Shown in pieces: positions 48,912 through 61,339 of a DNA stretch of 64,000 bases (the stretch's first letter is position 1; each line of letters opens with the position of its first letter). Source of the DNA: Seiridium cupressi. Its lineage: Eukaryota; Ascomycota; Sordariomycetes; Amphisphaeriales; Sporocadaceae. The notes below the pieces were generated by a model. That model was not told where the DNA came from and did no database searches. It saw nothing but the letters and a program-made list of their open reading frames with translations. The stretch spans positions 310,001 through 374,000 of the forward strand of contig JARVKI010000011.1 in the NCBI GenBank assembly GCA_036674765.1, given 5' to 3'. The position numbers and the translations under genes were made by a program.

Positions 48912-51900
48912 ATGGCGAACCCAACAGTCGGCGATCAGAATGGCTTCACGCCGCATTACGAGCAGCAGCAGCAGCAATACATCAACCCCAGTGCGCTGCA
49001 ACAATCACAGCAGGACCAAAGTCATGTTCAAATACAAAGTCGAAGCTATCCAAGGCCGTATACTCTAGATGAAGCCCTGCCATACACTCCGTTTACGACA
49101 GTCTTTCCTTTTGATTCGGGTAAGTGCGACTGCCAAAACTGCGTGCCTTCCCTCGAACTTTTCAACACCCCCCAATTGCCCAACGACAAGAACAGAACCT
49201 GCCATGATGCTTGCAAAGACCATTTCTGACATTTCCGCCAACAGAGATCATCAACAACCCTACGATCGGCTCGGGTCAGATCGCACCACCTATCACTGGC
49301 CTTGTCTCCCATGAGGATTATGACGCTCTGAACAAGGAGGCGGAGAACCCGAACGGCTCGAAACGGCTCGAGGGGAGTTTGGAATATGTACAGAACCTCT
49401 TGAGGCCTGAGAAGATCACATTGTTGTAAGTTGCCTTGTGTACTATTATTCATGCGACTACACGAAGTCGAGCAATCGTGATGGATGATTGTTTACGATG
49501 CTGTCAATATCGATTGTTCTGCGCTCTGTATTAACCTCCTGTCACTGCAGCCAATTCAAAACTGCGCCAAATCCCAGCACATCAAGTGGCGGCTCCCATA
49601 AGAGTCTCATCGATGGACTGTCGCCCTTTGCTCGGATGATCTATGAGAATACCAACATCGACTTCAGGCATCCCGCCTCAGATACACCAAATTTCCAGAC
49701 ACTCAGCACCAACGGGGCCAACATGGCACCTAAGAGCGTCGAGAAATCGCCCAAGGCCCGCAGACATGAACCACCCAAAGTCGTCAAGCACAACCCGGCC
49801 GGGGTCAATGCCAAAGCCGTGGCCAAGAACAACGCCCGGATCGAGGTCCATCTGCCATCGAAAAAGGACATCAAAGCTGCTGCCTCCTTGTACAGCTCTC
49901 CTAAGCCTGATGTACAGTCACAGACGATATCTCCAGCAGATCTTATGCTAGCTCCACATACATCGCCAGCACCGAAACCTGCCGCCATCAAGCAGTCAAG
50001 CACTCAACCTAGCCCCAAAGCAGTTCCTCAGACGCAGCCCATGCCAGCTACCAGGAGTCCTTCGGAGACCGCCCCAACCATCCCACACGGGAACATCCCC
50101 AAACCTCAAGCACAGGCTCCAAGACCAAGCGGAATTAGGGTCGAATTACCGGCTGCGGCAATCGACAAATCCGAATATATGATCGTTGACGACTCATCAG
50201 CGGCACCTAATAATCTCTCCATTAAGCGCAAATATAAAGAGCTCATAGAAGATGATTATCTTCTTGATGGCGGCTTGAACAATAGAGAGCGGGCGAAAAC
50301 TCACCTGCAGGAACTAGAAAGATGTATTCAGGAAGTTCGTGAGGCCAAGATGACGGCGGTCAACTTGGGGAACCCAAATTCTGTGGTCTCTTTGACTCTG
50401 GATGGAGATGCGACTATGACGATTGCGTCATACAACAAGGTCATAAAGCTGATATCGAGAACGTTCGAACTCCAGTGCTTCAACTTGGTACCTGTCGAGG
50501 ATTTGCTTGAGATTCAAAGTCTGTGTGACCCCTCACTTAAGCATGCTGATACCCTTGAGTTCAAGGTAGATCAGTCGTGGGGCGAAGTCGAGGTCAACAT
50601 GTGGCTAGAACAGCTTCCAGACATTGAAGCAGGCCTTAAAGCCGCGCGTCTGGCTCTCACGCTGATGACTGGAGGTAGGGAAGAGAAACAGCTGTACTCT
50701 GAAGGCTTGATACAGCGCGGGCTCAGCTTGTTCAGATCAGTCATGGACGATATTATTATCCCCATTGCAGAAATGCGCAATTCGGGGCAAGACGGCGCAT
50801 TCAAGCGTTTGTCCACCAACAAGAAGCCCATCAGCACGATTTTCACGGCCTCCCAGAAGCTTTTCGCCCTGATGACCAACACGATCTCTAGCATTGACCT
50901 TTCAGAGGATGTCGTCAACGGCTTGGAGGTTGCATCTTCTCAGCTCATCTTTGTTGACAATGCCCTGTCAGAGAAAGACTCAGTAGTCGGAGTGCAGAAA
51001 TTCGATGGACTACGCCTGGTAGCCATGGATATGCTTTCACAAATCTTTTTGATCAAGCCGTCCCAAAGACAGGGTATTCTCACCGACATCCTCACATCAC
51101 TGGAGAAGCTTCCAAAAGCAAAGCAAGGCTCACGGCAATTCAAACTCTCTGATGGCGGAAGCATCCAGCCTGTCTCCGCGCTGATTATGAGGTTGGTGCA
51201 AGCTAGCGCAGGCAAGGTGGAAGACAGCAGATCCGCCAGCGGCGACATTATACGGTCCCTCGAAAACGCGGATGATGACAAAAAAACTCATCCAGACGGC
51301 GTTGGAAGGCTTGCTGCTCCGAAGTATGCCGTCAAAACCGAGGACTATGCTGCCATCCAGCATTCTGAGGCTGTCCAGGAGCTGGCAACCCTTGTTAATC
51401 CGCTGTTTGAGACAGCCCGACGGAATAGCTCGTTTGTTATCAATTTCTTGGTCAAACGCGCGGAGAAATCTACCAAGACTGGTGACACCCCGTATCGAAA
51501 CCTTTTGGACAATTTCATCGAGGACTTCAACCTCTGCCTAGACTCGCCCGGCTGGCCTGCTGCCGAGTTATTGCTTCGCAGTTCCATGTCTATGATGTTA
51601 GAACTCATGAAAAACGAGAAGACTTCCGCGCCTGCGAAAAACATGGCTCTGGAACTCCTTGGAAACATGGCTGCTGCAATATCGAAATTGCGTTCTCATG
51701 TCCGCAAGGTGGCGAGCGGCTTTGAGGGCAGCGACGCGGACGAGCTTGGCCGCTGGCTTGCTGAGCTGACCTCTATGGTGCTGGACCGCAGGTTTTCTCC
51801 AGACAAGATGACCAGCTGGCTCGGCCCTTACCGCGTCGTCCTCGAATACCTTGAGGACCGTGTCAAAGACGATTCACATCTTCGGAGTGCCATCTCATAT

Positions 51901-54873
51901 CTGGTGACAGATTGGGCCGTAGGTTTATGCAATGCCTACGATGATGAAAGTCGGGACGAGTTGGAGGACAGTCCCGAGTACGGCAGATCAGCATTTCGAC
52001 TGCGTAATATGGTGAACGACCGCAGATGGCTCACAAATGAGTACAGCTTTAGATCGGTTGTCGGCAATCATGCTAAGCTTTCGTACTCCCTTCTTTTGCT
52101 CCGCTTACCCTTCTGCGACTCATTCAAGGGTATCATCAACATCTTGATGCATTCCATGACAACAGATGCGGCGACGGTGCGTAGCAGAAGTCTCAAGAGT
52201 ATCAACTCCGTACTTGAGACAGATCCTTCCATCCTCGATGGCGATAGCGCCGTCATTGACATGATTTTACAATGTTCTCATGATCCTTCGCCGCAAGTTC
52301 GCGATTCGGCTCTCAGTCTTGTCGGCAAATGTATCAGCATGCGCCCCACACTGGAGGAGAGGATGGCGCCGACAGTCATTCAACGATTTGTAGACTCTGG
52401 AGTGGGGGTCCGGAAACGTGCAATGAAGCTGGCCAAGGACATCTACCTTGGCAACAAGAGCAAGCAAGTTCGAAGCAATATTTCCAACGGGCTTCTGCAT
52501 CGTTGCCAAGATCCTGATGAGACTGTCCGTGAGCTCGCGCGACAAATGATTGAAGAGATATGGATATCGCCGTTTTACAAGGCAGACGATTCCACCGCGT
52601 ACAAGCAGTCATTGACGGACCACATCTCTCTCATGGTTCAGACAGTCACGCAAAACAACTCGGCTGCGACGCTCGAGAAAGTCTTCCAGACTATCTTGTC
52701 ACCCCAATATCGACTTGCAGATGCCAACACACAAGTCTGCACACGGCTTGTTGCTAGCATGTTCGACTTAATCCACAACCCAGATTCGGATGACCCGTCG
52801 GTCCCGTCTGGTAAAGACGCCCTCCAGGTTTTGATGATTTTTGCCAAAGCCAACCCGAAATTATTCACCTTTGAACAGATTCGCATGCTGCAACCTCATA
52901 TATCAAACGTTGGGTCGAGCGAAGACCTTGCAAGTTCACGAGCGGTGGTCGTCATTTATCGCCGGGTATTACCTCAGGTGACCACAGTTCATTCCCAATT
53001 CCTTGCGGAGATCCGTAAGGATCTGATGCCGGTAGTGTCAAATGTTACGAGAGCTCTGCTTGATGACGTTATTGCTTGTCTATGGATCATTAGTGATCTT
53101 CTAGGCACGTCGGAGCATCTAGCCCGTCTTGTCTGTTCCAGTCTCGTCGGCATCCAAAAGATTCGAGCCTTGTCTGTGAAAGCTCCTCTTGACATGCAGA
53201 AGACTCGACAGTTCGATCGATATTCACTTATTGTTGGGATGGCGGGGAAACACTGCAACCTTGACAGCCAGGAACAGATTTTCAAATCGCAGTTTACAAA
53301 GTGGTCTGGGGGTCCAGTCTCGAAGCTCATGGTCGACCTTCTTGCTCCTTTTGCTAGCCCTTCACAACCGGCAGACGTTCGGAAATCAGCCCTCGACGCC
53401 ATGGGCTTGGTTTGCCAAGCCAACCCCAGGAACTATGTTGCCGCCAATGTATATACCACATTCCAGCAAGCTTTCGATGAGCAGGGTCATGTCCTTGAAG
53501 CAATGATTCTTCGTTCGTTCAAAGAATTCCTGTTTGCTGAGGAACAACGATCTGAGCAGGCCTCGGCTGCCGCCAAGGAAAGTAAGGAGCCTTCGAAGAA
53601 GGACCTGAAGGTAATGGGCTCGACTACCTTTGATGATGTTGCGAGCGCTACCACCGTGAGATTCCTCAAGGATATCACACGAATCACGCTAGCTACGCAA
53701 GACGAACATGCCCTCTTAGCACTTGAAGTATTGGCAAGTATCAACCGTCAAGGCTTGGTTCATCCCAAAGAGACTGGCACCACGTTCATTACGCTCGAGT
53801 CTTGTCCCATCCCCAAGATCTCTGAACTTGCGTACCAAGAGCATCGCTCACTGCATGAGAAACACGAAACGGTCGTGGAACGTGAGTATGCGAAGGCCGT
53901 TCAGTCAGTATTCCATTACCAGCGCGATGTCATCCATGATCCCCGTGGCGCAACGGCCGACTTGTACACTTCCAAACTCCACCTCCTGCTTGATGTCCTC
54001 AAGATCAGCAAGGGCAAAAACCGAAAACGCTTTTTCGACAAACTCGTTGGTCAAATCGAGTTCGATCCGGCCACGCTAGACCTCAGCCAGCCAATGCCAG
54101 AGCATGTCGAGTTCTCCCGCTTCCTGATTGAGAATATTGCTTTCTTCGAGTTTGTGGCCACCGATGAACTACAGGCATTAGTAACTAGCATGGAAAAGCT
54201 AGTTACCAATATCGGGACTGGTATTGCTCAGTCAATCGAGGCGGATGTCTTCCAGGTGCGGGTGGATGCCATCCTAGGCCTTCAACAGTCGGTGGGAGCT
54301 GACGGACAGCCCAGCGCCCCTGTGGAGCCTCAGGTTGACACAAACCGGCTACGTCAACTTACAGCTGGGGCGATGATTCTTCTCGCGCTCTGGGAGGCTC
54401 GTACTTACCTTCGACGTCTGTACAACTTAAAAGCTGGCCGAGAAATTAAAGTCAAGGCCGGAGCGAAGGATCCTAACAAGGCTCCCGTGAAAGCTCAAGG
54501 TGTCACTGGAGACAAGTTTTGGGAGGACATTGGCTGGATCATGACAAGCTTACACTCACGAGAACGCATGTTGGAGACGTGTCGAACTTTTGTCGAACTC
54601 CTCAACGTCGACAATGAAGTGAAAGTTGATGAGGGTGATGATGACATGGATGCCGATGGTGATCCAAGAACACCAGATGCGGATGGCGACGACGAGGACG
54701 GCCTGAATGGCGACATGCGCGGCCGTAAAAGGAAAGCTGCCAGTACTCCCGGCGGTAAGAGAAAGCGTGCTCGCTCGAACTCAAAGTTACGTGGTCGTGG
54801 GCGCCCGAAGAAAAATCCTGCACCTGGCGTGGAAGTCGATGTTGAAGAGGATGCCGATTTCGATGAGTTCTAA
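48912..54873 (+). CDS. scc2: Cohesin loading factor SCC2/Mis4 (Nipped-B family)
   Basis: Exons 48912-49119, 49245-49425 and 49551-54873 give 1903 aa. With Scc4/Mau2 this protein loads cohesin onto chromosomes. The N-terminus is Gln-rich (a CAG run encodes EQQQQQ). A Pro/Ser/Lys-rich disordered part follows (about 130-390), then about 1300 residues of helical HEAT-type repeats. The family blocks include HDPSPQVRDSALSLVGKCI, VRKRAMKLAKDIYL and CQDPDETVRELARQMIEEIW. The C-terminal about 85 residues are an acidic patch (DEGDDDMDADGD), basic nuclear-localisation-like clusters (GRKRKAAS, GGKRKRARS), an AT-hook-like core (RGRGRPKK) and an acidic end. Both introns are 125 nt with good GTAAGT donors, and frame is kept. 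Length fits filamentous-fungal SCC2. Confidence 0.95.
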
Positions 54874-56455
54874 TCAAGGAGTCGTCACGTTCAAATTTGC
54901 ACATATCTACTCTGCCCCGCACATATATTGTCATGGGTTTGTTTTCAAGCCTTCAGCGCCCATGTGTATCGGGTACAGGACCGGCAATGGGCCCACATAG
55001 AAGGGATGTCATGCCATGAGAAGTATAGGCTGCCTGAGAGGGAAAATGTCGCTCGGCGTTTGAAGATAGGGGCTTCTGGGCAAAGGTCGCTTACGAGATT
55101 TGAGATGAACTGGGTTTGTAATTTACGATGATACCTCTTGCTTTGATACAGATAGTCTAGGCTTGCTTTCTGCCCACGACTAATCTCCAGCTGGCTTTTG
55201 TAATTCCAGCTGATTAGCAGATGAACAGAGCTTACGCCGCCTCTAAGCAAGAAGTATTCGACCGTTGACAATGTGTGATAGTGCGTATGTCTTTATGCCC
55301 GAGTACCTTGTAAAGATCTCTAGGACACTGCACAATGTAATTCTCCATAAGATGGTTGAGCCCGGCTTAATGGGGCATGGTAAAGGCTCATTCGACAAAG
55401 TTGATTTTCTATTGCAACACGTATCATCCTCCACCTTTAGTTCTCTAGTGGAAGCAATACCAGTCTATGAGGCAGGTCGTTGTTATAGTGACTTATGGTG
55501 ATGACGGCTGCGGTCTCACTTGGTTGATCAGATGGCATAGAAAGGCCCCCTAGTTGGTGCCCTAGCGAGAGACTACAGATATGCCAGATTTCCATGTCTC
55601 CGTTGTGGCGGCTAAGGTCATGGTCAGGGATACCACAACGCAAACATAGGGTCCTTATCGTAGAAAGACAAACAGGAATGGTCCATCCTTAGGCTTGGCA
55701 ACTCTTATCCGAAATCACTGCTTGTCGCCTATCAACCGACCCGATAAGCTCCGCTAGCGGGTGTCGCAGCTCCCTCCCTCCTTGGCTGGCGCTGCAGCAC
55801 CCAATCAGTCACTACCACCAGGACAGAACTTGCCTGTATTGGGCGGGAAAGCTTGCAATGCAACTCTAGCAAAAGTGCTGGGGTTTCCCAGAACTTCCCC
55901 GCCATGAGCTACCCCAGCACTTGTCGCGTGCCGCCTTGCCCTTAGTGGCCTAGGGGAACTGCTATAGCGGAGGCAAATCTCGGGAGGGAAGAGGTGAAGG
56001 GGCGCCAGCTTCGGGGGGACGGGGGAAGCTCGAGCATACAGACAGGGTAGGGGCGGTGATGCAGTGACTGACAGATCCAGTTGTATGACATAAAGCGCAA
56101 GAGCTACTGGCTCAATACATATACATAGGTAGTCGTGTGTGTACAATGACCGCTTCTCTTTTGCACTTCTCCCCTCTCTTTTCTTCCATCATTCCACCAT
56201 CAGACGATTACCCCCAGGGCCTTCTCTTGTCGTAGTACCGGACCCGGACTGTGCCGCGCCTCACCGAAAGTTTCACAGGCCGAGGAACAAAACCAAAATC
56301 AAACACAACACTACACCGCTCTCATCGGGAACTCTTCCAAACGACCTTGCAACATAACGTCTCCAGGTCCTTCTCCGCCCGACAGCTCGAGCAAGCAGAG
56401 CCCTGCCATAGACACTGCTCCCAAAGCAAAGAAATCCCCAGGAAGCAGGAACAAA
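54874..56455. other. scc2 3' region and leader of the next gene
   Basis: No gene is recognised in these 1.6 kb. Frames on both strands are short and motif-free. From about 56140 the plus strand is pyrimidine-rich and then CA-rich, as in a fungal 5' leader, leading to the ATG at 56456. Confidence 0.5.
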
Positions 56456-56794
56456 ATGGATCCTATCAGACCTAATGTCGGCGGAAGCGGTGGACAACCA
56501 GTCCGTGGTGGCCTGTAAGCCCTCGCTCCTCCTCTACCTGCCTCCTAGTTCGATCGGAAATGCTTGTCCCCCCTCCCCCCCAAGCTGAGAGGGAGAAAGA
56601 AAAAGACACAATTGCTGACGGGGTTGGATCAAAACAGTCGTCGACCCGGTCTCGCCCTCCTCGCCCTCGCCGCGAGTGGGATCGGCGCCGTTTTCTACGT
56701 CAAGAACAGCTCGATGCGCCGGAACGAGGCTGCGCAGAAAAACATACAGGGTAGCTACTATGTGAGCGTCGATCGAAGCGGCGGAGGAATCTAA
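56456..56794 (+). CDS. Small single-span protein, 71 aa
   Basis: Exon 1 (56456-56514) and exon 2 (56638-56794) are joined across a 123-nt intron that has a CTGAC branch site about 20 bases from its CAG acceptor. The product begins MDPIRPNVGGSGGQPVRGGL. It then has a basic RRPG and one hydrophobic span (LALLALAASGIGAVFYV, about 25-41), followed by a polar tail KNSSMRRNEAAQKN and ending YVSVDRSGGGI. The positively charged residues before and after the span and the small size resemble fungal mitochondrial inner-membrane microproteins. I know of no function. The clean splicing and the long pyrimidine-rich leader argue that it is a real gene. It converges with yvc1. Confidence 0.7.
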
Positions 56795-57469
56795 GGTCCC
56801 GCACTGGAGAGGACCTGGATTGGAGAGAAAGATGTCATGATACGCGACGACGGGGAGATGAGACATGGGTGGCAGGTGCGCCAACGGTTGTAGTATGCAG
56901 CTAAGATACTGCCTAGGCTTTGGAACCGGGCTGGTGAATATCATCGAGCTAATGGCATCGACCGGCACTCAATTGAGAACATAGGATAGAGTGGTTAGGA
57001 ACGGCTGAGCATATATATTTTGTCACACAGATGGTCGGGTGGTCTAAGGATACTTGGAGGTAGGTTTTGATCCCCATGGGACCTGGATGTTGGGCTGTGG
57101 GGTCGAATGGGATATACCACAGAAGACAAGAAAATGTGATATTCGGTGTCATTCAGGGGAATTGACGTTCATAGGATTTATATCAGATTGAGACCTTACG
57201 TGTATTCGGACACCTTTGTCTTCTTTCATTACAGCCCCGGGTGTGTGGTATATATCAAAACAGTAAATCAAATGCAATACCACGCCCGTTTTAGATGCCT
57301 GATGCCCTGATCCGGAACGCCAATCCAGTGCACTAGCAGTATTGGGATATCGCAATGCATGAGATAATGCAACATCTTCCGCTCGCCCGGATTCGAGGCT
57401 CCCCGCCATGGTGGTGATGGCCCACTCTTGTCACAATGCCAAATGCAGAATGCAGAACAAACTCGGAAA
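56795..57469. other. Convergent 3' spacer
   Basis: Lies between the stop codons of the 71-aa protein gene (+) and yvc1 (-), so it holds both 3' ends. Nothing else is seen. Confidence 0.5.
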
Positions 57470-60400
57470 TTAGAACGAGCTCCCCCTCCTTCGAATGCGC
57501 CTTGTCTCCTTCTCGTCATCGCTGCTGCTGCCTTCGTACGACCGCGCAATTGCCTTGCCTTTGCCCTTGTCGTCGGTCCTCTGCTTGGTGTTCCTTCGGC
57601 TCAAGTTGGGTCTGTCTTCCCTTGCGCCCGTCGCCTGACTCTTCTCGTCTTTCGATCTCTTATACGCTGTTAGGGGTCGTCTTCGATCCTTTCCTAGAAT
57701 TTCAATCGCCACACTACCTGTCCCACTTCCGCCTCCCTTGGAGCTTATATCATCTGCCGAGTTTTGCGCTGTAGGAACCGCAGAACGCATTATCTGTGCG
57801 ACACTGTCGAACCTCTCCTCGAGGGCCTTCATTTTTGCTAGCATGAGACGTGTCAAACGGTCTGAATCCTCTCGTTCTTGAGTCTTCCGGTTCAGACCCT
57901 TCAGCTGACCCGTAGCCCAGGCCATTTGCGTCTGGAACGAGGCGGGTATGCCGCTGAACGCTTCCACATTGCTGGTGTCTAATCCCAGGTCCGAGTTCAG
58001 ATCCATCTCGTCGGCAATTGCCGCGCGGCGGCGATTTGCTGGGGCACTGAGCTCGGACGGCCTGTCTGGTGCTGTCTTCGAGGGGACAGGACGTGGCCTT
58101 GAGGGCGGCGGTTGTACATAAACTGATCGGCGAGGTGATCGAGTACCGCTGGATGCAGGAGTCGCCGCTGCTGTGGGCTGGCGGCTGCTTAGTGGACGGG
58201 AGCGCGGAGCGACTGGCTGTTCAGATTCCGAGTCAGCATTCGCAAGGGCATTTCTGACCTCCTGCGGTGCATATAGAATCGTGTTTGTGGAAAGAGTGCG
58301 GCTGTGCATGCCCTGTCGACGCGGTCCACGGGGCGAGGCTGTAGCCGTCGGAGGTAAGGAGGAACGTGTAGAGGTAAGCGAAGCTGGAGCCAGAACACCA
58401 AAGCGCGTGCCCACGGGAGTAGTGAAGTAATCCTCCTCTTCCTCGTCTCGGCGGGATTTCGTGGCCCTTTGGTCTTCCGTTGCGGCTTCATCTTCGTCCT
58501 CATCATTTGTAACAAGTTCATCATCCCCATCCGCATCCGTCTGGTCTTTATCCTCCGGCTGCTGTCCAGGTGATGGTCTTTCAAAACGTCCGAAATCACC
58601 ACCAAGTGGGAACCCGTTGTTCGACATGAGATCTGCAGGATCGCTCGCAGCCGATCGCACGTCTGATACCGTTCTGAACCTCCGAGTGAACTTACTGCCG
58701 CCACTCCGCCGGCTGTCCATAGTCGGCCAGTGCGAAAGAGGCTCCCCATCATTGTCATCATTCTGATCCATCCAATTCCGGATTGCAGTCTGCGATTTCC
58801 TCCTTTCCTGTCTCCGCTGTTGTCGAAACGTACCGGCATCTGGAACACGCCAGAAGACCTCGGCCAAAGCTTGGTCCTTCTGCTGACCAACGACAGAACC
58901 TTCACGGGCTCCGATGTTGGGGCTCCACAGCGCTGTTCTAGAAGCAGGGTCGGCGAAGGAAATGAGACGTTGCCGACTCCGCCCCTGATTCTCGACAAGG
59001 TCTGTTGGTTCGTATATGTCTGACGCTAGGACGTACTTTTCGTAGCAGAAAATGGCGAGCAACAGCGGCCAATGTGTAAGCTTGATGGCAGTTCGGTTCA
59101 TGCGTACAAAGTCCCGCATAGGCATGACGTATCTCAGCGGCATCAGCAGCCAAGCAATGATATTACCTGGTGCTACATAACTGAAAAGGGCATCGTTCTT
59201 GACCATTGATATCGTGTTGATAGCGAATAGAAACTGATGTTCTTGCTCAGCGTTGGAGGCAATGGCCGTAAACGAATTGGTCAGAACAGTGATTAAGATC
59301 GTGCTAGAAGTTATTAGCGATGAGACAGAAACACGTTAGATGTCTCCCATGGCTTACACAACAACGAAGTGGCAGATGATGAGGAAGATCGCTAGGAGGA
59401 CTCGACCTAAAGGATTATAATCAGGCCACCTAGAAAACAAACATTAGCCAATGTCAGCAATAGGCCATATATTTCTAGACTTACACATCCCAGGCGGCTG
59501 GCGTAAACCCCTATAAGTATAGGTTAGCATAAATCTCTCCCGAGGATTGCGGTCCTAGACGCCGAACCCAGATCGTCTCAACATCTCGACCTCTTTGTAG
59601 GATTGCGATCCTTGAATATGGCGGATGGCGCTGGGATGACACTTACCATCAAAATTTGGAAGATTTTATATGCCACCTCGGGAGCGTCATTATTGTTCCT
59701 CGACAATGTGAAAAAGACAAAGAATCCAGAGCAACTGATCAGGATCAAGATGAACACAGCAGCCAGATCAACGGCCATCAACCGAAAGGCAATCAATAGC
59801 TGCGAAAAGTATTGGTAATGATCGAGCACACTGAAGATACGGGGCAACAGCAAGATTGCATTTGCGGCCAGCACGTCATACGCCATATCGTTCCAGCTCT
59901 TAGCTTCAACGAGAAAGACGCCATAGATTCGCATGCAGTAAAAGACCACAAGAAGTAACAAGATCCCAATGTCAAAGATGTTCCAGAAACTCATAATATA
60001 GAGCGAGAATCCTTGCTCATTGAAACCGACGACCTCGTCAAGCATGAAGCCAGCACTCCAAAACCAGAAGACTAGCTCCAAGGAAGTGATGCGGTTTGAG
60101 CGTTCTACCAGAACGGCGAGGAAGAGGCAGATCAGTATAAACAACGAACAAGTCGAGAAGAATTGTCGATAACGAGGAACTCGAAGCCTAGATAGCTTCA
60201 TAGGAGAGGCATTGTGAGGGTTGTAGAGAGCAACGGTTCGCCTAATTGGCACCTCAAAAAGAGGCAGGCGCCCTCCGCGGCTGTGACTTTCATCTTCCTT
60301 GACACTTGGTGCCTGGAACCGGAGAAGAGGTGTCCTTGCATCGACCGGCTCTCTGCTCGTAGGAGATCTAGCTCCGTTTTCAACAGGGGTCTTGGGTGTG

Positions 60401-61339
60401 GGCGGCTTGCGATGGAGCTGGTCGGCTGAAGAGTAGAAGCTGATCGATCCGTTCCATATAGCTTCGAGCTGCTGTACCACAAGGGGATGTGACAAAAAAT
60501 GCTTGGCAGATGCGCGAATGGCAACTTCCAGCGTAGACGTCCTTGCGGCCGCTTGTCTGGTTGGGCCTCGGATGCCACTTTCGGGAGCGCCTTGCAAGGG
60601 GTAGAAGTCATAAGAAAGCGCGTCGATAAGCTCCCTGGTACTGTATTCCTTCAGAAGCTTCAGAGCAAGTAGTTCGCAAACTTTTGCACGCGTACTGCTG
60701 GTTCCTGCATTTGCTGGATATAGCTCACCCTCTGTCTTGAAACCAAGACAATTCGCCATCAAGGCATACAGAGTTGCCCGATTCAGATGCGTGTTCCTGA
60801 TCTGCTGTTGCATTGGCTTGACTAGAAACTGCGAGACCTGGGGAGATTTGAGCTGGTCCCATGTCAAACTCGTTTCGGTGCGTGTCTGTATAATGATTCG
60901 TATCGAGTGGACGAGGTTATAAATCGGTAAGGAATCTGGCAATTGTTAGTATATCGGCCGCGGCTTTTTAAAATTCGACGTGTCTCAGCTGACCTAAATG
61001 GCTCGCGGAGAACAGCGGTATCATGGTTGTCGAGCTTCTGCGTCCGTCTCCTTCATGAATACCACTATCGTGTCTATACCGTGAGAACCTCGGGAGCTCT
61101 CCCACAACCTCTTGCTCCTCCTCGTTGGACTGCTCGTCTTCATCGTCTTCGGCTTCTGTAAAATCGGCTGTAGCATGGCGAGGCTCGAGATACTCGCGAC
61201 GGCTGGCTGGGCCTGGAGAGGGCGTGTTCGGATTCGAGGGGAACATGGACGAATCGACGCGACGTCTCCGGTCTGGGCCTCGCTTCTTGCTGGACTGCTG
61301 CAGCAGGTTGGACAACATTTCCCGCGCTTGAGTTGCCAT
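57470..61339 (-). CDS. yvc1: TRP-like vacuolar cation channel YVC1
   Basis: Five exons (61339-60994, 60935-59647, 59510-59485, 59429-59358, 59303-57470) give 1188 aa. YVC1 releases calcium from the vacuole and responds to membrane stretch and cytosolic calcium. The first 115 residues are Ser/Pro-rich with an acidic run (EAEDDEDE). Then come the fungal-specific cytosolic domain (IYNLVHSIRIIIQTRTETSL, KVCELLALKLLKEYSTREL) and six membrane spans between about residues 365 and 600. The pore loop follows FQILMGFTPAAWDVWPDYNPLG, of which a 26-nt micro-exon encodes the GFTPAAWD part. The C-terminal about 500 residues are Ser/Arg/Pro-rich with an acidic stretch, a coiled coil (DRLTRLMLAKMKALEERFDS) and a basic end. 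This C-terminus is much longer than in yeast Yvc1 (about 675 aa), as is usual in filamentous fungi. Confidence 0.92.
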